A stretch of DNA of 64,000 nt, taken from contig JAQFVV010006255.1 of assembly GCA_028023455.1 (NCBI GenBank), positions 1,924,001 through 1,988,000 on the forward strand, in the 5' to 3' direction. Origin of the DNA: Epiperipatus broadwayi (taxonomy: Eukaryota; Onychophora; Udeonychophora; Euonychophora; Peripatidae). The position numbers and the translations under genes were made by a program. The notes under the pieces were generated by a model. That model was not told the DNA's origin. It did not search any database and saw only the letters and a program-made list of their open reading frames with translations. This document shows, in pieces, positions 31,961-44,720 of this stretch. Position 1 is the first letter of the stretch; every line of letters begins with the position of its first letter.

Positions 31961-33438
31961 TAAATAATTTTTTTAATAAGACATAAGTTATTTATAGACT
32001 GTTTAGTTGGTAATGATGATTTTATGTTAATTGTTTATTTAGAATTGTTTTCTTTATTTTTTATTAAGGATGAGAATATGTGATGACACATTTTATCATC
32101 TATAGTTTCATTGTAGTGTACAAATAACTAAATAAAGAAAATAATCAAAAGTCATATATTTGATAAAACATATTTATTATTTTGAATAAATCTGAAATAA
32201 ATGAATCATTTATTTATTTAATTTTAAAATCAAATGTTTTTGTTTAAATTATTGTCAAGTGATAACAATGCTTTATCACTGTCTTATTAGAATCAGAAGA
32301 AAGGGAGTCTATAAGCCAGTCTTTAGGAAAAGGAAAGGACTGCATTTTATGTTGTCATAGCTACAGAAACAATTTTAGCACAAAGATATATTCATTTGCT
32401 CAAATTTGCCTTTTATAAATATATTCAGACATATAGTAAAGAAATATGCACTGTAAGACAATGAGCCCTCTTCTTCATTTGGTATCTGTATGATTAAAAC
32501 AAAATGGATATCACAAATGTTATGCTGACCATTATAGAGGTAAGATAATTGAATTCATCTTGGATTGTATGTCATCTAATGATTCAAATTGTTTATGGAT
32601 CCCTATAATTGTGTTTTTGCTAGCAAAAGGGTACCAGAGAAAATATTGTCGAATAATGAAATATCAGCTTAAGTCGCATACATGCAAAATTTGAGGTAAC
32701 AGATGCTAATAAAAAATCTTTTAAATTAACACTGTCAGATATTTCATTTAAAAAAAGAAAATGGTTAAAAAAAGCATAATGATAATTTTTAATGATAAAC
32801 ATTTATTAAAGTTTTTTTATTTATTAATAATTTCCATTGCTATAACTTACTTGGCATTCATTGTCATTTAAATGATTTGAGAAATATATATTTTTTTAAA
32901 AAGGTAATAATATTAAAACCTTTATTATTTCGTGTAAAGACTTTATTATATTTCATAATATAAATGTATATTTATTAATTGCAATCTTAAAAAAAACAAG
33001 GAGGGGAGATAATGATAGAATATTAGATTGCAATTGGTAAATTAGAATTATAATCTTTATTTTATTCACCTCAATGAGTTACTGCTTATTTCAATAAATT
33101 TATATTATTATTAACCCAAGCCTTTTGATTTGCCTATTGCATCAATCATTATAAAATTATGTTATTACACAATTTATTTTACAATTAAGATAATTCATTG
33201 TATATCCCATACTATATCATCAAATAAGTCATCATTTATTGAATTGTATCTTTTTTGTCAAACAAGATACTCATTCTCTGAACTTTTGGTGCCCTACAGA
33301 ATTTATGAGTTCGTTGTAGATATAAATTTAAACTGCCATAGAGCCATTTGTGAATCAACATATTTATTTATCTGTTTTAGTTACATATTTTGTTGCCTAA
33401 ATACAACATTTATGTAATATATTTTAGAGTGCCCAAAT

Positions 33439-33446
33439 ATTTAGTG
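33439..33446. repeat. 8-bp target duplication of the hAT element, left
   Basis: ATTTAGTG occurs directly before the left end and again at 35430-35437 directly after the right end. Eight bases is the hallmark of hAT transposition. Confidence 0.9.
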
Positions 33447-35429
33447 CAGTGGTCTTCAACCCAGTGGTCTTCAACCTTTTCACACCTGTGGACCAGCAAA
33501 AATAAGGATAAGATTTTACGGACTGGCAGAAGTTTACAGATAAATTTTCTTAAAGATGTAACCTGCTTAGCCTTAGATAAGCATAATTGTTATAACTGAC
33601 CAAAACAGCACACTAGTTATTGTGTATTGTAATGGTATTGCTTACCTTCACATGCTGAACACTCTTTCTCGAGTTGCACAGTCATACTGCAATCGTTCTC
33701 ATCAATGTGCTTGCGTTTCTATGTTTATTATTTCATTGTTAAAACATGCAAGAATAAAATATTATTCACCTGCATGTTGGGAAATATCACAGCTAGTGTA
33801 ATTACATGACAATAATTATGATAAATGTAATATCTGTATTTAATGTTAAATATACAAGATGAAGTTATATATATATGGAGGTTGTCTTTTGATAGTAGTA
33901 AGGTCAAAATAGAAATTGCATAATTAAAATCACCGTACAGCCAAAAAAAAGTCGTCATATTTTAAATCTGAAAAAATAAAATGAGACATGTAAAAGTCTG
34001 AAGTTTTGATGTTATTGTAATTTTGTGCTGGTGTGTTGAATGATCAAAAAATGTAATTAATAAGAAAAGTTTTTTTAAAAAATGGCAAAATAGACATCGT
34101 GTAATAGAAATAACACCAAAAAAATCACCATATAGTTGCCGTCTTTAAAAAAAAAAGACAACGAAAGTTGAAAAAGTCAAAAGTTTTGATCTTATTTTAA
34201 TTTGGGGGGGGGGAGTTGAGAAATACTTTGTCATCACTGAGACAAAAGTTATTTTTTGTTTGTTTTTATTTTTAAGAAAAGGTAACAGGAATTGGTTTTA
34301 AAAATAAAAGTTTTAGTATTTTAGTGGTATACAAATAAAGCCAAAAAAAATATTGCCTTATAGGCCAAAAAAAAAGTGGGCATATTTTTAAACAAACAAA
34401 CAAAAAAAAAAAGAAAACAAAACTTGAAAAAGTCAAAAGTTTTGATTTTATTTTAATTGGGGGGGGGGGGGATTGAGAAATACTTTGTAAAAGTTTAAGA
34501 CAAAAATTTTTTGGTTGTTTTTCTTTTTAAAAAAGGTGATAAAAATTGATTTCAAAAATAAAAGTTAAAGCCAAAAAAGATATTATTTTAATTTTGGGGG
34601 GAGTGGGTGGAGAAATACTTTGTCTTCACTGAGACAAAAGATAGAGACAAAAGTTATTTTTGGTTTGTTTTTATTTTTTTAAAAAGGTAATAAAAATTGG
34701 TTTTAAAAATAAAAGTTTTAGTATATCAGTGGTATACAAATAAAGGCAAAAAAGATATTGCCTTATAGGCTAAAAAAAAAGTGGCCGTATTTTTAAACAA
34801 AAAAAAAACAACAACTGAAACTTGAAAAAGTCAAAAGTTTTGATCTTACTTTATTTTGGGGTGGTGGGGGTGTATTGAGAAATACTTTGTAAAAGTTAGA
34901 GACAGAACTTCTTTTTTGGTTTTTATTTTTAAAAAAAGGTAATAAAAATTGATTTAAAAAATAAAAGTTAAAGCCAAAAAAAAAATCGCCATATAGCCAA
35001 AAACAAAACACACACTAAAAATAAATATTAAAAGAGAGAGTAGAAAAAATTTAAGAGATCAAAAAAAGTCACATTACATTTTATTGTTTTAACAATGCTG
35101 ACAAGCGGCCATGATTAGCTATCAAAAGACAATCGGAATTTGTATAATAAAAAACTTGTTTCTACACCCTCCCCCCCCATAAACATCTGTGATAAATAGA
35201 AAAACAAATTAATTTATGTATGATTGAATAGATTTTGTTTTTGTTCCGCTTCTTTTTTTTTAATCGGGTAACAATGCGATGAAAAAATAAATAAAAATTG
35301 TTTATATTAATTAAAAATTTAAAATCTTATTATTTTGTTATTACAAACTTTCTTGCCAATCTAGTGCGGACCGGCAGATAACTTCTGTGGCCTGGTGCTA
35401 GTCCGCGGATCTGTGGTTGAAGACCACTG
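33447..35429. mobile_element. Non-autonomous hAT transposon, 1983 bp
   Basis: The terminal inverted repeats are CAGTGGTCTTCAACC (left) and GGTTGAAGACCACTG (right), a typical hAT end. The target duplication is a perfect 8 bp. The left 15-bp end is present twice in tandem (33447-33461 and 33462-33476). The inside has no transposase frame. It holds long AT-rich repeats with runs of 6-13 G. The element splits repeat B at a site that is intact in repeat A. It would need transposase from a related autonomous hAT. Confidence 0.92.
33930..35010 (+). repeat. Internal repeats of the hAT element with G runs
   Basis: A block recurs with the order: 'gccaaaaaaaa', 'gaaaaagtcaaaagttttga', 'ttattttaattt', a G run, 'gagaaatactttgt', 'ggtaataaaaattg'. 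G runs lie at 34204-34213, 34459-34471, near 34596 and near 34858. The spacing is irregular (roughly 140-260 bp), which suggests unequal duplications. There is no coding sequence. Confidence 0.75.
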
Positions 35430-35479
35430 ATTTAGTGTATGAGTTAAGAAAACTATTTGGTTCACAATTTTATTTATTA

Positions 35480-35777
35480 CGCTTTATGCAAAAAAGTGAA
35501 TGAAGCTTATTATTATTAGAAAAGAATTATATGGCTGATCGCTTTCAGAGAACTTAAGTCTCCATATGCATAGCCTATTTGAAGAGAAGTTTAGCGATAA
35601 TTTATGAAAATTTATACAGAGTTTTTTTCATAAAGATCATTTGCATAAATTTTGCATAAATTATCGCTAAACTTTGCTTAAAGTAGGCTATGAATATGGA
35701 GACTTAAGTTCTCTGAAAGCGCTCAGCCATATAATTCTTTTCTAAAAATAATAAGCTTCACTTTTTTGCGTAAAGCG
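35480..35777. mobile_element. 298-bp palindromic foldback element
   Basis: Arms of about 120 bp are inverted around 35610-35650. 'cgctttatgcaaaaaagtg' at the left end pairs with 'cacttttttgcgtaaagcg' at the right. 'cataagtctccatatgc'-type inner sequence also pairs. It is missing from repeat A, and 'attttattta/tatta' flanks the insert on both sides (the insert extends to about 35830). It is non-coding and MITE-like. Confidence 0.75.
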
Positions 35778-36120
35778 CAATTTAAAACTTACAACTCAAA
35801 GGTGAAGTAAAAAACAAGGATTTTGTTTCAATTTTATTAATTATATATGGTTTCCCCAAATCTATGAAGCACTTGCAGGCTAGGTTGCCATACTCAGTTA
35901 TAATATTTTATTTATATTTATAATTACCCAAATCTGTATGCTATTAAGAGAATAGCATTTATTTTAGCTTTGCGTTTTGGCAGTCTTTATTTGTTTTCAT
36001 TTACATTTGGTTTATCCAACAATAAAATATTGCTATTCATGAGACAATGTTGCTTCCTTAACATTGTTCGTATATTTTAGTATAATTTCCTTCACATTTA
36101 GAGTAGTTTTTCTTCATAAT

Positions 36121-37390
36121 ACATACTTTAGAATCGAAAATATAAAAAACTAAATTGGAATTTTACTCTCTTCATGTTTAGTGAATTTATCAATAGCTCA
36201 GAAAAGAAGAAAATTAGTAATAATTGAATTACAATAATATATTTATAATTTAATAATGTAATCATATCATTTTCTTTGAATATCATTGGCAAACTAATTA
36301 AATGCATGGTAATTTAACACATTTCATAAATAATTATTAATATATTTCAAAACTGAAAATGGGCATTTACCTTTAGCATTACAAATAAATATTGTCAAAA
36401 AAAATTTAGAATTTTTTTTCCACATTTTGACATGTGATTGTAGGATTGATATTTTTTTTTTTATGAATGCGTTGAAATGAAGACTTTTATCTTTAAAATA
36501 TCTTTATGATACTTTGCAGTTATTCTGTTTATACATTTATTAAATTCAATATCAGTCATTTTAAATTTGAAAATAATTGAAAATTCTTCAGTAAATCAGT
36601 GTAACTCATAGTTCTCCTAAATATTCAAAAATTTATGCATATTTATTATAAAAGTTTTACTGTAAAATATGTTTCATGACTTGTTTCTTCAAATTGCAAT
36701 TTTCTTTTTTAAATCTGATTATGTTGTAGTTTTAATTTTCTGTTAAAAATGTGGTCTTGTTCTCAATTTTATCAAAGTTATTTATGACATCCATGATAAA
36801 TTTAGAAAATGAGTTCAAATGATTTAACCCTAAATAAGTTATATTTCATGTCTTGTAAATATTTGCTGATACATATACTATAAAACTGTTTTCAAAATAT
36901 TTTCATATACATTAAAATATAATTTCTCTGTCTTCAATTTATTCATTGGTTTTTCATTATTGGATCTACTAATATGAATTACAGTTTATTTTAATATTTT
37001 GATAGATTTTAAATCTGAAACTGCATCTATTCTTGATGCTAATCTAATATCAGTTGTTATTATTATATGTTGAAATTGAATGTGTGCAATACAATTTATG
37101 AATATATTTCATTGCTGAATGGTTGGTGAGAAATATATATATATTGTAGTATAATATTTTGATACAAATGCTATCATGTTAGGTAAAATGGTCCTCCATT
37201 CATATGCAATTCTTGCCCAAAGTTTTTTTGACATCAGTTTAGTCTTCCAGTTATTTACCATAGTTATGTGGATGGAATTCAATGACAGAGTTTGCATATC
37301 AGGTTGATGATTTAATATTTGATGATACCTTCACTCTAATATAAATTTGGCTGTCAGAATCCACTAATATCTCTATTATTCATTCAAATA
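36121..37390. other. AT-rich sequence, nothing recognised
   Basis: Low-complexity AT-rich sequence. I found no transposon ends, no exon and no protein-like frame. A minus-strand frame at 37109-37297 has no family resemblance. Confidence 0.45.
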
Positions 37391-37399
37391 TTATTATTA

Positions 37400-38575
37400 C
37401 TTTAGGACATGTTTGCTGAGCATAACATAGCACTTTTATCTTCCATGAGCATGCTAAATTCATCACTTCTTTTGCTTCAGTCACATTGTGATTTTTCCTG
37501 TACTTTTGCATGGTATTTTTTTTGTTTTTGTTTATTTCTCCATGTCCAATTGAAACTTTTCATATTATTTTTAACTGCTATAGAATTTAAACCTATAGTT
37601 TCTTTCACTTTGTCTGATGGTTTCAAATGCTGTATTATGCCTGCTTATGTCCACTGCATTTAATATTTTATCCATGCCTTCTGAGACTTCTTACCTGTAC
37701 TTAACAATATCTGTATTTGTAAAGGCGAACTTTGATACACAATTCGAACAATTTGACTTTTTGTCATCTTACATCTTTCAAGTGTCTCAAATTGACCACT
37801 TATTTCCTGAAAAACTGAGTATAGTTCTCTCCCCTGTCAACTTTGATTTCCTGTTACCTGATAAATTCTTGGCATTCTTCCCATCAAAAATTATCCATAT
37901 GGCCATTTTATATTTTTGGTATGTTTCAGGTTGGTTAAACAGTGACTCCCACTAGGATTATGCATTTTCTTGGAGATGACTGCATGTTATTGTAACTTGC
38001 TTTCCTCTGATGTAGGATTTAGATGAAAATATTTTTGCAAGCTATTCAATGTTTTAACAGGATTTTGACAATTTGGCCTTTAAATGTTTATCTTCAAGAA
38101 TTGATTCACATTCCAGTGAGCTTGAGGACAATTTTCTATCTGCCACCCCCCCTCAAGTTGACTCAGTTGAGAGTTTGAATTACTTTTTTCCCTTTCTGAA
38201 TCTCATAATTCATCTTTTGTTGCATCTTGATGTCCAAGCTATTTTGAAAGTTTACACTTATATTTTGGCATCTAATATCCCTAAGTGGTAGCATTTCTTG
38301 CAGCTTTAACTCCAAATATTTTGGAATTTTATGTTCATATCTTGGAATTTATTATACACAAGCTCTTGCATCTTCACCATGCCATTTTGCTTTTGTATCT
38401 CTATCTGCTCATCATTATGCTTCTGTTGCACTATATTTGGTTCGCTTTCTTATCTAATTCCATATCCTGTTCCATCCTTCTTGATAAAACTCTGGTTATC
38501 TTGGAACACTTTATTTTATTATTTTTATTTCCTAATATATATCCATCACCTATCTCACATTATCTAGTTTATTGA
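37400..38575 (-). pseudogene. Gag-like coiled-coil remnant
   Basis: Minus-strand readings are Gln/Lys/Asn-rich and heptad-like: QQKHNDEQIEIQKQNGMVKM near 38420-38360, then KMQQKMNYEIQKGKKVIQTL near 38240-38180. They resemble the Gag coiled coil of gypsy-3 in composition and layout. Several stops occur. Plus-strand frames over the same DNA (37409-37663, 37617-37955, 38285-38575) are hydrophobic only because they are antisense to this. No pol part was found next to it. Confidence 0.45.
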
Positions 38576-38798
38576 CTTTATTCTTTCTCTTCATTCCCTA
38601 TATTCTTATTTACTTAACCTATTGTCTAACATATCAGGGTTGTGTCTTTGTGACATCTGATGATTACTGAATAGATAGTTCTAGAACAAAGTGAAGAGAA
38701 ATACTCTTGAAACTCTCATGAGTAAGCATACAAGAATGCTGTGGATGTATTATCTTTAATAAAACTATTAATAAGAATACCCAATATCTCTACATGTA

Positions 38799-38844
<46 letters not shown>

Positions 38845-40190
38845 GTATTAAATAGTAATACCAAAAAAAAAAAAAAGAATATAGTTTTCATGAGAATGAG
38901 ACATCTACTTCATAGTGTAGAGCCTATCTCAAAGACATTCTATAGAGTTTAATATTAATTAGTTTTATTGAGAGGATATTGCAGAGGATCTTTCAGAAAT
39001 TTTTCTGCAGAAGAAATTAAAGGATAACATACAAGATATCAAATAAACTGATTTTGTGACAGTATCTGATATATGTGACATGACAGAATTAATTTTAACT
39101 TTTTTGGGGTAATTATTAGTCATTCTTTCAAGAATAGCTTCTAATGATGGTAATGATTTCAAAAGCCTTTGCTAATTATATTGTATCTAAATAATATAAA
39201 GGATACTTAAAATTTTTGCTATAGTTCTAAAATTGAGATGCTAAAATAAATTGTGTTAAAAGTGTGACAATTAATGACAAGTTATCAGCAATGATGACTT
39301 AATTCCTAGTTAATTTATTTCCCTTCATCTGGAATACTTAACTACATACATATATACCTTAGAAAGAAGCCTTGAAACTTGGGTTTTATTGCTAAGGCAA
39401 ACCATCACTTTTAAATATTAAAAATAGTAGCTTTTTTTTTTTTTGTTACATTTTTTATTTACCATTGTCGAACTCACTCCACTCACAACTTTGACATCAT
39501 CCACCTCAGTTAAATACAATAATGATTATTACTAATCATTTTCTAAACTAGAGATTATCTCTAGCACAGATATAAACTTTAAATCTCAATTAAAGATTAA
39601 TATAACTGATTTTTTAATTTTAAACATACACACACATGGAGTTATTCATCTTTCTTTTTCCCATGTGTAATATATATTAAACAACGTCCATACTTCCCCA
39701 TTCTTTTTAAATTCATATAAATGTAGTAAAAAGACAAATGACCTCCAAGATGTATTTTGTTCTGAACCAGCACTCATCAGTTGGCCCAGGTCACTATCTC
39801 CCATATATATCTATTATATGAAGAGTATTTATCTATAATAAATTGTTACATTTGCTTTTTTTTTTATTTTATTAATCCAAGCATTAAATGCTTTTTTGGC
39901 TGCAATGTTATTACAATCGTTTCAAAACAGTTAATTCCAGTTTGTCTACTGGTATTGGCAAATTGGAAATAATATGACATGAAAGAAAAAAAATTAACTT
40001 CTCAAGTTTATTAATTTAATATAGAACGAGAGTAAAGATATTCATTATTGCATTTGAAACATAACAAAACAAACTTTTGCAAATATCGTATAATATTCTA
40101 AATCTACAATTTTATAATTTATTTATTAATGGTTAAAAATAATAATATAATTAATTTTTTTTAAAGTTACCAGTTTGGTTTCTATTAGTG
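38576..40190. other. AT-rich sequence with a microsatellite, no gene seen
   Basis: Apart from the (AC) array at 38801-38840, nothing was recognised. Small open frames (38965-39162, 39781-39972) lack protein features. Confidence 0.45.
38801..38840. repeat. (AC)20 microsatellite
   Basis: Forty bases of uninterrupted AC dinucleotides. A run this pure is likely polymorphic. Confidence 0.98.
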
Positions 40191-40319
40191 GTTGATGTGA
40201 TGTGATGTGATATGATATGGGTACTCCTTTATTGAAGTCAGGAACCTCTTAGCCAATATGTCAAAAAAAACAACAACAACCTGTTAGCCATCTTCCCTTT
40301 TCATTTTCCACTCTAAGTT

Positions 40320-42560
40320 TGTCCCATATTCTTTTCTATTCTGCTCTGTCCCATTTCCACAATATTATCTTTGTCCATTCCATGGCCTTTGTTTCTAGAT
40401 TCACTTTATATTTTTCTAATCCCAGTATAAAGACCAATAATCCATTTTTTGTACAATCACTTGGTCTATATTTATTCTCCCACAACTTCATTATTTGTAC
40501 CCTTTCGGTTTATAAGCATTTACATTCTACTAGCAAATGCTTAATATTTTCCATGCCTTCCTTAAATAAGCTGCAGACTAAATTTCTCCATTTATGTGTA
40601 TATTCTCTTGTTGCTAGCATTTCTGTTCAAGCCTTGAATAGTAAAGTACTTTTTCTGCTATTATCATAAATTAACTCACATTCAATATTCTGTTTACTTC
40701 TATATATATTTAAGCTCATCTTACTCTCCATACTAGTTCTCCTTCTCTCCAGCTCCCTATTTTTTTATTAATACATCTATTATTCTATCCTAGTCTTTGT
40801 CACTATAACACTCAACAATTCTCCTTATATAATCATCCCATCTTTTGTATAAATATACTGACATAAAATCATTATCCAAATCTTTGGATACCATACAACC
40901 TTTCTCACTCATTTTGTTGCCTATCGATAAATTGAAATCTACTGAACATTTTCACTTTGCTTTTTTGCATCTCTCTTACTAAAACTTGACCATCCCATTT
41001 TTCCTTGAATTGCTTCCTTTGCTGTTCACACATCTGTATCTAATGCATGTCTTCCTACTTCTCTTTGTATTATTTCTATGTAATCTAATATCCCTTTGTT
41101 AACTAACACATACACATTGTTACCATAGGTTAATCTCGCCACAGTCACTTCCTTACTTACAATTTTTGCTATATCATATTTATTATATGAAAACTCTATT
41201 AATTTGTTTATTAGTCCCTTTCTTTTCTTTGCTTCATTTACCAATTTTTTTTTGCATTCCTTCACACAAATCCTCTGATTATTTAAGACAATTGCCAAAT
41301 AATTGTACCTATTCACCACATTTATCTTCATATATCTCCCAAGAAAAATTGCTTTTTTCCTCTTTTCCTAGCATTTACTATCATTACTTTTGATTTTCTT
41401 TCACTAAATTTGAACCCCATCTTATTACCTATTCCTGCACAAGTCTTCTGCACAATTTCTAATTCTGAACATAAAAATATATTATCAGCAAATAAAAAAT
41501 TTGATAATATATACATTTCCTTGCCATTCTCTCAAATATTCCCTTGCCAATCTACTAATGTTTACCTCTATCCATCTTTATAATCTTTCTATTGCCCTAT
41601 CCATTTCTCTCAAATATAACAAAACAACATTGGTGACATAAGGCACCCTTGCCTTAGTCTCACTTAATTTTTATTTCTGATTCCATATATCCTAATTGAT
41701 ACATATAATAATTATTTTTACACAATCTCTTAATAAGTTTCACTAAAGCCCCATTCATTCTCAAATTTACTAAACTTACCCATAACCTATTTCTATTCAC
41801 TATCATATGCCTTCTTTATATCTATAAAGACCATATATAATTGCCTACCTCTATTTATATTCATTCCTATAAGTTGTGTGACTATGAATAAACTATCTTC
41901 TATATGCCTATTCATTCTAAAACTTTCCTGCATTTCTTATACTATATTATTTTCTTCCATTCATTTTCCCACTCTTTCAGTCATCATATATGCAAAAGCT
42001 GTATACAACACCAGTGTTACCTCTACTGATCTATAATTATCTTTCTGTGGTCTTTATCCATTTCTTTATACAGTAGCCTCACTCTTGTATTATTTCAGCT
42101 ATCTGGAAATTCTGTCTTCTGTGCCATTTTATTAAAGCCTGATAATAGATTTATTTTTGCCCTATTCCCCAAATTCATCACCATCTCTGCTGCCCATCTA
42201 TCTTAACCTATTGCCTTCCCATTTTTCAACTTCTTCCATGCTTTATTCAATTCATTTTCTGTAAAACAAATATTTCCGTTACTATGTGGATTTATGGTTG
42301 TTATCATTCTGTCCTTCACATTTAATGTCTTTTCTATGTCCATTATACTTATTTAAGATTGACTTTAATTCTTCTCTAGAACTACACCTTTTCTCCTCAT
42401 CATTTAGTAATACTACTTCTCTCTCTCCTACATTCCTTTTTTTAATATATTTCCAAAATTTTTTACCCCCATGTCTTCCACTTTTATTAATAGCTTCCAT
42501 TAATTTACTATTTAATTTCATTCTCTCTATATAATTATCTATTTTAGCCAACTTCTTTTT
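40320..42560 (-). pseudogene. LINE ORF2 reverse transcriptase and C-terminal region
   Basis: A linker (42551-42282, KKFWKYIKKRNVGEREVV) leads into the RT. The catalytic motif is LFADNIFLCSE near 41480, where FADD has become FADN. The thumb follows (41331-41026: YNYLAIVLNNQRICVKEC, then ITYGNNVYV-like sequence and REVGRHALDTDV). Near 40570, MENIKHLLVEC represents the C-terminal CCHC-type motif found in many LINEs. The region is interrupted repeatedly. The plus-strand frames here are antisense shadows. Confidence 0.75.
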
Positions 42561-42739
42561 ATTTAAATAGTTTTCCCATTTGATATTAACATCTTTTTCA
42601 CTTTCTTTATTATTAATAGCATGTTTATATTCCCTGCATGCTTTTCCCTCTATTTTGCATCTTTACTAATTCTCACTTTTCTATTACTTTTTTTTTTTCT
42701 GAATACTTACATCTAAAACCCCATTTATCCCTTTTTGTA

Positions 42740-43560
42740 CTTCACTACACTAATGCTTATATTCATTTCCAACAAACTTTTTCATAACTTGTACTTTTAT
42801 TTTATATTCTTCTAACTTATCATTTATTCTCCATCTATATCTTTCACTATTCTTTCTACTTTTATTATTATTTTCCATCACATTACTAACCTTTTCTATT
42901 ATGAAGAAATTGTGATCCATTTTATATACAATCCCTTCATTATCAAAAACTTCAATTTTCTGTACTTTATTCAGTCTCTCTTTATCTATTAATACATAAT
43001 CCATTGTGTGAAATATATTTCCAGACCATGTGTATTGCATCATAAATATTTGATAAATTTTCAATGTTCAAATTCGCTTTCTGACAAGAATTTTTCAGAA
43101 ACTGCCCATTTTTGAGATCCAAGTCATCAATTTCTCAATATGCCCATTCAACATAACCATAACTTTCTTCCCCCTTTTTTAAAACTCTGTATACCTATCC
43201 TTAAATAGGTATTCATATATGCTATTGTTCCACCTCATTATTGTTTGACTATCTCAAGTGGCCGTATAACTTTAGCCACCATCCATTCTTGTTTTCTCAA
43301 AACATTAATGTTCTTGATACTTTACACTATTTAAATATTTTTTTGACATTACCCTTATATCACCCCTCCCCCCCCCTTTTTTTTTCTTTTGATTTATATC
43401 CTGCCACACTAAATTTTCCAGTATAGGCTCTTCTTCTCTTATCTGTATTTCCACTACTGCTAATACCCCAAGCCCTTTATTTTTAACTATTTTGTTTAAT
43501 TCCAATCACTTTTCTGGTCTCCTACCACCTTGCATATTCAAATATCCAATTTTTTCTTTT
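42740..43560 (-). pseudogene. LINE ORF2 endonuclease domain remnant
   Basis: The minus strand near 43550 reads YLNMQGGRRPEK, then LNKIVKNKGLGVLAVVEIQI. This is the start of an APE-type endonuclease, with Asn and Glu active-site positions visible (the usual ET is EI). Near 42990 come IDYVLIDKERLNK-type and DHNFFI segments, which match the domain's end, with its SDH motif altered to MDH. Stops separate these parts. Confidence 0.7.
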
Positions 43561-43809
43561 CTTTCTGATCTTTTATAAATTCTTTTGACTCTTTCTTTCC
43601 TATTATATTTGTAGTTAGTTTGTTTATCATAAGTTTTACATACCTATTCCCTCTCCACATGTACAATTTACATCTAGATATACTAGCCTTTGTTTATTTT
43701 TTGCATCCCATCTATATTTAACCTTTTTTCTAATACTGTAATTTAAAATCTACACCCCTTTGGAAGTTTCCCAAAATATAATATAATTTTTCATAAATCA
43801 AGCTCCCTA

Positions 43810-44720
43810 ATGCTTAACTTCATTGTTTTGCTAAATGGAATCCATCTTTACTGTATATCTTACTAATAACACTATCCCATAACTCTACAATTGTAACATT
43901 ATTTCTATCACATTGTTTATCTAGTCTCTCATTTATATAAAATGCCCTATGTAACATATACCTATTGTTGAATCTTGGTAGTAATTCAACAATTCCTACT
44001 CTTCTTTTAACCTTATTAAAACTACTAATCAATTCTTTATACTCATCCATTACTCTCACCGATGGCTCTGTCAAATTATTTATTCCCACTATAACACAAA
44101 CATCACTACTCCCCTATTTATTTACCTTATCTGTAACATACTTAATTCTAATTCCAGGCAAACATACTCTTACATATCTATTCCCATTTCCCCTTGCAAT
44201 TACATCACATCCTCTAATTAGTGAGCCCCCTATCAAGGCTATCTCATAGTTTACTTTTTCTATTTCATCTGTAACATTTTCTTCAATCTTCTGAGCTTCC
44301 TATCTATTCCCTTGTTGTCTCTTCTATTCATTAATTCATTGAACTGCTCATACTTATATCTAATGCTTTTAATTTTTACTTCTACATCCTTTACCTCTTC
44401 ATCTTGTTTATTTTTTGGTTAACTATCCCTATTGCACTACTTATTTTATCATTTATATCTTGTCACTCTACTAAACATATATTCATTTTTATCATCTTTA
44501 TCTACATTTTCCTCAATTTCTCCTGACTTTCTCTTTAAACTATCTATGCTTAAAACATTTTTTCACCTCTTTTAATTACATTTATACATGATCTACACAA
44601 CCATACCCTTGTATATCCTTCCTAATCTTAATTAAGTATTTCAGATGGGAAACCATGTCACTTACTGTACATGCTACCAAAGCATGCCTAGTTTCTTCTG
44701 ACCACCATACATATTGTGAT
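43810..44720 (-). pseudogene. LINE ORF1 with PHD-like and SGNH esterase domains
   Basis: Near 44590 the minus strand reads VWLCRSCINVIKRGE, a cysteine pair of the PHD-type zinc finger found in CR1 ORF1 proteins. Further on are the three SGNH hydrolase signatures: IALIGGSLIRG (block I serine, near 44220), VIVGINNLTE (block III, near 44085) and KDGFHLAK (block V Asp/His, near 43830). The last 89 codons (44089-43820) are still open. CR1-family ORF1p esterases are thought to act on lipids or membranes. This copy is broken by stops upstream of the GINN block. Confidence 0.7.

Larger units (their letters stand above)
32079..36120 (+). repeat. Repeat B, possible 3' LTR of gypsy-3
   Basis: It starts TGTGATGACAC about 120 bp after the last integrase traces, preceded by the purine-rich 'aaggatgagaata'. 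TGTG starts are also seen in LTR-1 and LTR-2. It is co-linear with repeat A in two blocks, apart from the hAT insertion (33447-35429) and the palindromic insert (35479-35830). Homology with A fades near 36115. The LTR interpretation fits the left border but the right border is unresolved. Confidence 0.55.

Noticed and set aside
32079-36120. Calling repeat B a complete LTR
   Set aside because: The right border is not defined and no matching copy directly precedes the gag of gypsy-3. It is kept as a possibility only.
37409-38575. Several hydrophobic plus-strand frames that look like membrane proteins
   Set aside because: The opposite strand reads as a Gln/Lys-rich coiled coil like the other gag remnants here. 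Hydrophobicity is what the antisense of such sequence gives.
40319-44249. Plus-strand frames rich in Leu, Phe and Ser across the LINE region
   Set aside because: They are antisense to readable LINE domains (esterase, endonuclease, RT) on the minus strand.
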